64,000 nt of DNA from Bog-793 sp963761425 (GTDB taxonomy: Bacteria > Actinomycetota > Acidimicrobiia > Acidimicrobiales > Bog-793): the NCBI GenBank assembly GCA_963761425.1, contig CAVXGQ010000004.1, forward strand, positions 310,001 through 374,000. The letters run 5' to 3'. How positions within the stretch are numbered: the first letter of the stretch is position 1; every line of letters starts with the position of its first letter. Below the pieces are notes generated by a model that worked only from the letters and a program-made list of their open reading frames with translations, ran no database searches and was not told the origin of the DNA. Shown one piece after another: positions 59,001 to 64,000 of this stretch. The position numbers and the translations under genes are program-made.

Positions 59001-60367
59001 GCGCCGCATGACGGACGAGGCGCTCGAGCTCGTCCTCACCGATGCCGGATTCCCCGGCGGCGGCGCACTCGGCGACGATCTGTTGGGCGAGGATGTCGAG
59101 CGGCGCCACCGGGGGCACCGTCGCGTCGAGCAACCCGGCGTGGACCGCCCCGAACAATGCGACGCATTCGACGAGCTCATCCCGGGTCATCGGGTAGATG
59201 CGTCCCTTCGGCAGGCCGTCGAGGCGGTGTTCCGCCCGTCCTACCCGCTGGAGGAAGGTGTTGATGCTCCGCGGCGAGCCGACCTGGCAGACGAGGTCCA
59301 CCGGCCCGACGTCGATGCCGAGCTCGAGCGACGCCGTCGCCACCACGGCGCGAAGCTCTCCGGCTCGCAGGCGTGACTCGAGTGCCAGACGGCGTTCCAT
59401 CGCCACGCTTCCGTGGTGGGCGGCGACGGTGTCCTCGCCGATCTCGCCGCGCAGCAGGTGGGCGATCCGTTCGGCCATCTTGCGGGTGTTGACGAACACG
59501 AGGGTCGTGCGGTGCCGGCGGATGTGGTCGGCGAGCGATGAGACGATCTCTTCGAGTTGTCCGCTGGTCAGGACGGCGCCGAGCTCCTCGGTGGGGAGAA
59601 CCACACCCAGGTCGAGCTGGCGATGGTGGCCGACGTCGACGATGGCGCAGCGCGGCGAGCCGTCGGGTTCGGAGCGGTCGGCGCCTGCGCCGACGAGCAG
59701 GCGGGCGATTGCCGCGATCGGGCGCTGCGTCGCCGAGCAGCCGATGCGGGTGGGGCGCGGTCGGCCGTTGCCGGTGACGATCCGGTCGAGTCGCTCGAGA
59801 CTCGAGCGCGAGGTGGGAACCTCTCTTGTCGCGGGCCAGGGCGTGTATCTCGTCGACGATGACGGTGCCGACGGTGCCGAGCATCTCGCGGCCGCGTCGG
59901 GAGGTAATGAGGAGATAGAGCGACTCGGGCGTCGTGACCACGATGTCGGGTGGTCGTCGGAGCATGGCGGCGCGTGCCGCCGCCGGGGTGTCGCCGTTGC
60001 GGACGGCGATCCGGAGGGGCCGCACCGGGTGGCCGATCTCCTCGGCGACGGCGAGGATCGCTGCCAGCGGCCCCTCGAGGTTCTCCGCGACGTCGACGGT
60101 CAGTGCCCGCAGCGGCGAGACGTATAGAACCGAGGTCGTCCGGCGGGCCGGTTCGGGGGCCGGGTCGCGCAGGCAGCGGTCGATGGCGACCAGGAAGGCG
60201 GCGAGGGTCTTGCCGGACCCGGTCGGTGCGGAGACGAGGGTGTCGCGGCCGCTCGCGATGGTCGGCCAGCCGAGAGCCTGGGCCGGCGTGGGCCCGGCGG
60301 GAAAGCTCCGGCGGAACCAGGCCGCCACCGCGGGGTGGAAGGCGCCAAGGGGCCCCCCGGTAGTCAC
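56050..60367 (-). pseudogene. lhr: Lhr-family ATP-dependent helicase, frameshifted
   Basis: Large superfamily 2 helicase (Lhr) used in DNA repair. The first 188 residues (from GTG 60367) hold Walker A SAPTGSGKTLAA and VDEIHALARDKRGSHLAL. An extra base at about 59803 then shifts the frame; without it the family reads on as LALSLERLDRI into the second ORF (residue 1 of that track near 59604), which has the helicase C-domain, motif VI QRVGRAEHR and the long Lhr-specific tail to 56050. The restored protein is about 1438 aa, the normal size. Repeated CTCGAG at 59794-59806 may have caused the indel or a sequencing error. A TAGAAT -10 lies 8 nt before the start. Confidence 0.85.
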
Positions 60368-60439
60368 GTCCGGAGATTCTAAGGGAGGTGGGCCTCAGCC
60401 GAACGTATGGGTAGTGGGCTAGTTTGAAATGCGGTTCTG

Positions 60440-62044
60440 TCAAGTACCCAGCGCAGGGCGCGCGTCCTGGGCTCGGGCAACCGTCGTGTTCCGGGCAAAC
60501 ATCGGCATCTCGATTTTCTTGCCAGCAAGCAGCTCGTCCACGGTAAAGAGTTGGAGCCGTGGATACCGCTGGCCCCAGGCGTCGACGTAGGAGCCAGCCT
60601 CAGCGGCTTCCTGGCGCATCGGCCGCGTCGGGTCTTGCATTGTGATCAGGATCCCCAGGGCGGCGTTCTCGCGCTCCACGACCCCCCGAAGGTCCCGAAC
60701 GTGGCTGACTCCCGTACCGCCCGCCTTCACAGAGAACACGACCTGTTTGGTCTTGCCGCCCGTTTGCTCGTGGAAGTAGAGCCGCCCGTCGATGCCGCGG
60801 TCGGCGCCTTTCTTTTGTTCGACGGGTCGCGCCCCGACAAGCCCGAGCGCCCACCATTGGAACTGGTACGGGTCTGACTTGGCAAGGTCCGTGGCACTCG
60901 CAACGTCAGTCGGCTCGCCGACCACTGCAAACGTGACGGTGTCGCCGTAGGCGTCACGTAGCCGGTGCTTGATGAGATTGATAGCAAGGTGCGTTATGTC
61001 GATCCCGAGCCATTGGCGGCCGAGCCGTTGCGCCGCGTCGATGGCCGTCCCGCATCCACAGAATGGGTCGAGTACCACATCGCCAGGGTTTGAACTTACG
61101 CTGATAATGCGCTCAAGCAATGCAAGCGGCTTTTGAGTCGGATACCCTAAGCGCTCCCTGTCGGTCGGCCAAAGCTGAATGTCTGTCCAGATGTCCTGCA
61201 GCGCAGGCGCGGCCGCGTCCGCCAAGTATTCCTTGAGGCCGTCCTTGCGCGGACGCCCGTCACGCTGGGGAAGGATGCGCCCCTCTGCGTAAAGCCTTTC
61301 CAATTCCTCCCGACCGAAACGCCACTGTCGATCGCGTCCGGGGTGAACGCCGCGCCACTCAAACGTTCGATCCTTATGGAAATGCGGGGCTGTCAGATTC
61401 TCTGCCCGATACGGCCCATGCTCATCGGCGTACTTGTACCTCGCCCTCTGAGCGTCGGAAAGTATGCCTCCGACGCGGTTGAATGTCTTGCCGCTCGACT
61501 TGCTGTAGTAAAGGAGCCGATCTTGGACACGTCCATATCGTTTCGGATCATTATGGGCGGTAGTTCGCTTCCACGTGATCTCATTGAGGAAGCGGTCGGC
61601 ACCGAACACCGCGTCCATGAGCACACGCAAATAGGCGCTCGCGGCAGTGTCACAGTGCAGATAAATCGAACCTGTGGACCTCAGGACGCGCCGCAGCTCA
61701 AGAAGCCTCGGAGCCATCATCGAGAGATAGGCGAGCATGTCCGACCCACCAAGGAACATCCGCATCGCCCGTAGGGCGTCGGCCGCGCGTCCGCCCTGGC
61801 TAACTGTCTCTTCATACGCGGCCACAGCGGCCTGGTCCCATCGCCAGGTATCCGTGAACACCTCTACTTGAGCTGCAGCACGCGAGCCGTCCTGCTCGGC
61901 GAACAGCACGTTGTACGCCGCGTTGGAATTAAAGGGCGGATCGAGGTACACAAGGTCAACCGACCCACTCGCGATGTGCCGACGCAGAATGTCCAAGTTG
62001 TCGCCGTAGTACAAGGTGTTCGGCACGACGGTCACGCTACCCAT
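60440..62044 (-). CDS. DNA methyltransferase fused to an Mrr-like nuclease domain
   Basis: 534 aa. Methyltransferase part (about 1-385): VYLDPPFN (catalytic motif IV, residues 35-38) and DPFCGCGTAI (SAM-binding motif I, near 326), in the order of the beta class that makes N6-methyladenine or N4-methylcytosine. C-terminal part (about 395-534): GADRGIDGRLYF and VVFSVKAGG, which fit the D and xxK ends of a PD-(D/E)xK nuclease of the Mrr type, with Ser in the usual Glu/Gln position. So modification and possible cleavage are on one chain. ATG at 62042-62044 is used; no separate restriction gene is adjacent. Confidence 0.82.
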   Translation of the reverse strand: MGSVTVVPNTLYYGDNLDILRRHIASGSVDLVYLDPPFNSNAAYNVLFAEQDGSRAAAQVEVFTDTWRWDQAAVAAYEETVSQGGRAADALRAMRMFLGGSDMLAYLSMMAPRLLELRRVLRSTGSIYLHCDTAASAYLRVLMDAVFGADRFLNEITWKRTTAHNDPKRYGRVQDRLLYYSKSSGKTFNRVGGILSDAQRARYKYADEHGPYRAENLTAPHFHKDRTFEWRGVHPGRDRQWRFGREELERLYAEGRILPQRDGRPRKDGLKEYLADAAAPALQDIWTDIQLWPTDRERLGYPTQKPLALLERIISVSSNPGDVVLDPFCGCGTAIDAAQRLGRQWLGIDITHLAINLIKHRLRDAYGDTVTFAVVGEPTDVASATDLAKSDPYQFQWWALGLVGARPVEQKKGADRGIDGRLYFHEQTGGKTKQVVFSVKAGGTGVSHVRDLRGVVERENAALGILITMQDPTRPMRQEAAEAGSYVDAWGQRYPRLQLFTVDELLAGKKIEMPMFARNTTVARAQDARPALGT

Positions 62045-62111
62045 CGCGTAACTCGTTCGGGTGGACTCAATCGAGCAGCCCCTGGTCAGACCGTCCTGTC
62101 GAGCCAGCCTG

Positions 62112-62372
62112 TTAGGAACGCTTATGAACAGCCTTCTTGGAGGCAGCCTTTCTGGCTGGCGCGACCTTGAGGGATCGGGCACGGCGAGCCGCCTTGCCGA
62201 TCTCGACTCGCTTCGCGGCGGGGAGTGCCTTCGCCCGCGCGATCCCGCCTAGCCGCCCGCGCTCGACGGCCTTCTGATCCTTCACGGGTGAGTCGTCTAG
62301 TCCCGCGGCTTGCTGGGCTACCGCCCACATGCGCTGGTTCATGTCTCCCGGCTTGGGTGACTGCTTAGTCAT
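62112..62372 (-). CDS. Small basic protein with a KGG-like motif
   Basis: 86 aa. The middle has GRLGGIARAKALPAAKRVEIGKAARRAR, similar to the repeated segment of small KGG/stress-type proteins, and the end is Lys/Ala-rich (ARKAASKKAVHKRS), like a histone H1 tail, so nucleic-acid binding is plausible. Function unknown. It precedes the methyltransferase gene by 67 bp on the same strand and may be in its transcript. ATG at 62370-62372 with TAACAT 10 nt upstream. Confidence 0.6.
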   Translation of the reverse strand: MTKQSPKPGDMNQRMWAVAQQAAGLDDSPVKDQKAVERGRLGGIARAKALPAAKRVEIGKAARRARSLKVAPARKAASKKAVHKRS

Positions 62373-62443
62373 GGTTGCTCCGATGTTATCGAAAGGGTGT
62401 TCGCTTAGAGTGTGCCAACCGGACTAGCCGGGGGGTGGCGAGA

Positions 62444-62590
62444 ATGGTGGACGAATACCGGATGCGCGGGATGGTCAGGGAATTCGCGGAAACTGACAGC
62501 ATTCTCAGTCGCCTAAAGGCGTTTAAGGAGAAGATTGAAGAGCTGAAACGGCGGCTGGACGAGACTCAGGGTGCGCCGCGCGATAGCTAG
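62444..62590 (+). CDS. Small coiled-coil protein, uncertain
   Basis: 48 aa, mostly charged helix (FAETDSILSRLKAFKEKIEELKRRL), no recognised domain. It starts at ATG 62444, with GGGGGG upstream rather than a clear ribosome site. Divergent from the small basic gene. It may be chance coding, but the heptad pattern is real. Confidence 0.35.
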   Translation: MVDEYRMRGMVREFAETDSILSRLKAFKEKIEELKRRLDETQGAPRDS

Positions 62591-62691
62591 CACCCTCGGC
62601 TTCCATTGCGTCACAGACGACGCGGTAAATGTAACGACGGATAAACCCCATGGTCGCTGACCTGCACCTTCTAGGCTGTCACACCCTCTAA

Positions 62692-62701
62692 GTAAATTTA
62701 C
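62692..62701. promoter_or_regulatory. Palindrome before the transposase gene
   Basis: Perfect 10-bp palindrome GTAAATTTAC, 4 bp before the transposase ATG, in an AT-rich patch. It may be a promoter part or a binding site. Confidence 0.35.
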
Positions 62702-62705
62702 CACT

Positions 62706-63569
62706 ATGAACAGGTTGAGCACGGAACGCAGAGCGCAAGTCATCGGATGCCTGGTGGAGGGCATGAGCATGAGGGCCACCGCCAGGGTGACCGGCGTTGC
62801 CAAGCAAACCATCGTTGACCTGCTCGTCAACATCGGGCAAGCCTGCTCGGAATACCAGGATCACGCGCTCCGCAACCTCGACTGCAAGGTTGTCGAAGCC
62901 GACGAGATTTGGGCCTACTGCTACAGCAAGGCCAAGAACGTGCCCGACGAGTACCAGGGCACCTTCGGTTACGGCGACGTGTGGACGTGGACCGCCATCG
63001 ACGCGGACACGAAGCTGATCCCATCGTGGCTCGTCGGTGAGCGCACGCTGGCTGACTGCTACACGTTTCTTGCCGACCTCAAGTCACGGCTCAAGAACAA
63101 TCGCATCCAGCTCACGACGGATGGCCTCTCGCACTACGCGACCGTGGCCGATGCGTTGTGGCGCAACAGCGTCGATTTCGCGCAGCTCATCAAGGTCTAC
63201 GGCGCGCTCGGTTCGGAAAGTCCCGAGCAGCGCTACAGCCCTGGCGCTTGCACCGGGACTGACATTCGGATCATGGCGGGCAATCCTGATCCCCACCACA
63301 TCTCGACCAGCTACGTGGAGCGTCAAAACCTCACGATGCGAATGGGGATGCGCCGGTTCACTCGGCTAACCAACGCGTTCTCCAAGAAGGTCGAGAACCA
63401 CGCGCACACGGTGAGCCTGCATTTCTTCTACTACAACTTCTGCCGCAACCATGAGTCGCTACGAATCAAGAACGCGGACGGCACCTACACGCAGCGCACG
63501 CCCGCGATGGCGGCTGGCGTCGCTACATACCGCTGGTCATTGACGCAACTTGCCGGACTGCTCGACTAG
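62706..63569 (+). CDS. IS1-family-like DDE transposase
   Basis: 287 aa in one uninterrupted frame (classic IS1 needs a frameshift). Helix-turn-helix at the start (VGMSMRATARVTGVAKQTIVDLL region), then the DDE residues: Asp in VEADEIWAYC, Asp in LTTDGLSHY and Glu in SYVERQNLTMRMGMRRFTRL. The C-terminus HFFYYNFCRNHESLRI matches the single-frame IS1-like group seen in many soil bacteria. No convincing inverted repeats flank it, so it may be a remnant or a domesticated copy. Confidence 0.85.
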   Translation: MNRLSTERRAQVIGCLVEGMSMRATARVTGVAKQTIVDLLVNIGQACSEYQDHALRNLDCKVVEADEIWAYCYSKAKNVPDEYQGTFGYGDVWTWTAIDADTKLIPSWLVGERTLADCYTFLADLKSRLKNNRIQLTTDGLSHYATVADALWRNSVDFAQLIKVYGALGSESPEQRYSPGACTGTDIRIMAGNPDPHHISTSYVERQNLTMRMGMRRFTRLTNAFSKKVENHAHTVSLHFFYYNFCRNHESLRIKNADGTYTQRTPAMAAGVATYRWSLTQLAGLLD

Positions 63570-63611
63570 ATCCCTTAGTGCTTGGTATGTCCAGTCGTCC
63601 CGGTGACTAGC

Positions 63612-63782
63612 TCAGCGCCATGCCCGCCTAAGGATGGCCAGGTCACGCTGAATCCTGTCATACGTAGTCTGGAATGCCTGGTCAGAGCGCCGCGACTCTG
63701 CACTCGTTCGTTTGATCTCGCGGGTGTTTTGAGTAACAAGCTCACGCGCCTTTTTGATGGCGCTCCAGATTTCCTCAATCAT
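63612..63782 (-). CDS. Small helical protein (unknown)
   Basis: 56 aa from ATG 63780-63782: MIEEIWSAIKKARELVTQNT and further charged helix ending RRAWR. A coiled-coil is likely; no family recognised. Its start lies inside the end of the next upstream ORF (8-nt overlap), suggesting coupling. A longer in-frame start at 63902 exists. Confidence 0.4.
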   Translation of the reverse strand: MIEEIWSAIKKARELVTQNTREIKRTSAESRRSDQAFQTTYDRIQRDLAILRRAWR

Positions 63783-63999
63783 CCCCTTGGCCTCCAAAAG
63801 AAAGTGTACCGCCGTCCACTCCCGGTAGGGGCGGATTGAGTTGGAGATTAAGAGCGTCGATGGCCCTAACTGCCGATTCCAACAGGCCCTGGAGCCGATC
63901 AACCTCCTCGGTGGCTTCTTCTGCCAGTTGCATGTAGTGGTCGCGATCAGCCGTCACGTTCTCGTTGGATCTTCGAAGCGCCGCCATATCTTCAGACAC
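63775..63999 (-). CDS. Coiled-coil protein (possibly cut by the window edge)
   Basis: 74 aa from a GTG at 63997-63999, or the gene may continue beyond the window. The sequence YMQLAEEATEEVDRLQGLLESAVRAIDALN is strongly heptad-like; the C-terminus has LNPPLPGVDGG. No family recognised. It overlaps the next small ORF by 8 nt. Confidence 0.4.
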   Translation of the reverse strand: MSEDMAALRRSNENVTADRDHYMQLAEEATEEVDRLQGLLESAVRAIDALNLQLNPPLPGVDGGTLSFGGQGDD

Positions 64000-64000
64000 C

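Overview
The window is chromosomal DNA from a high-GC actinobacterium. An Acidimicrobiia-like lineage is my best guess, because markers of Actinomycetota (DUF5318, HspR, GTP-type PckG, CrgA, a PASTA kinase with FHA proteins, PurS/PurQ/PurL) occur in a gene order that differs from the Streptomyces/Mycobacterium one. About nine tenths of it is ordinary core genome.

Layout. 1-5.2 kb: a PadR regulator cut by the left edge, DUF5318, panB, then the rpsF-ssb-rpsR-rplI operon and dnaB. 5.3-8.8 kb: a two-component system and an aldo/keto reductase. 8.8-16.6 kb: ammonium transporter and glutamate synthase (gltB, gltD), a nitrogen-assimilation block with a GlnR-like box before the transporter. 16.7-22.2 kb: two penicillin-recognising-type hydrolases that both carry a frameshift, a DUF1810/cupin pair and a GT-C-like membrane protein. 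22.3-30.6 kb: tRNA-Gly, dcd, gpmA and the dnaK-grpE-dnaJ-hspR-clpB chaperone operon. 30.7-39.2 kb: purA-purD-purB-purC-purS-purQ with mostly 4-nt overlaps, a divergent small helical protein, and purL. 39.3-44.6 kb: an accessory stretch with a 47-aa zinc-ribbon protein, a divergent GT2/membrane-protein pair of unusual composition, crgA, and an IS110-family element. 44.6-50.6 kb: the cell-wall signalling cluster pknB-pbpA-pstP-fhaB-fhaA (reverse strand), which lacks the usual rodA and pknA. 50.6-60.4 kb: tRNA-Leu, an MFS exporter with its MarR regulator, a methyltransferase, pckG and a frameshifted Lhr-type helicase. 60.4-64 kb: an accessory tail with a DNA methyltransferase fused to an Mrr-like nuclease domain, a small basic protein, an IS1-like transposase and two small coiled-coil ORFs.

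Sequence-level themes. Many genes have a TANNNT -10 hexamer only 6-9 nt before the start codon, which indicates widespread leaderless transcription. Three genes carry single-base frameshifts, which may be assembly errors or true decay. The most unusual items are the CTG start of rpsF, the Gly/Arg plus acidic tail on bS18, the possible bridge-RNA region of the IS110 element, and the methyltransferase-nuclease fusion. No CRISPR array, rRNA or prophage was seen.
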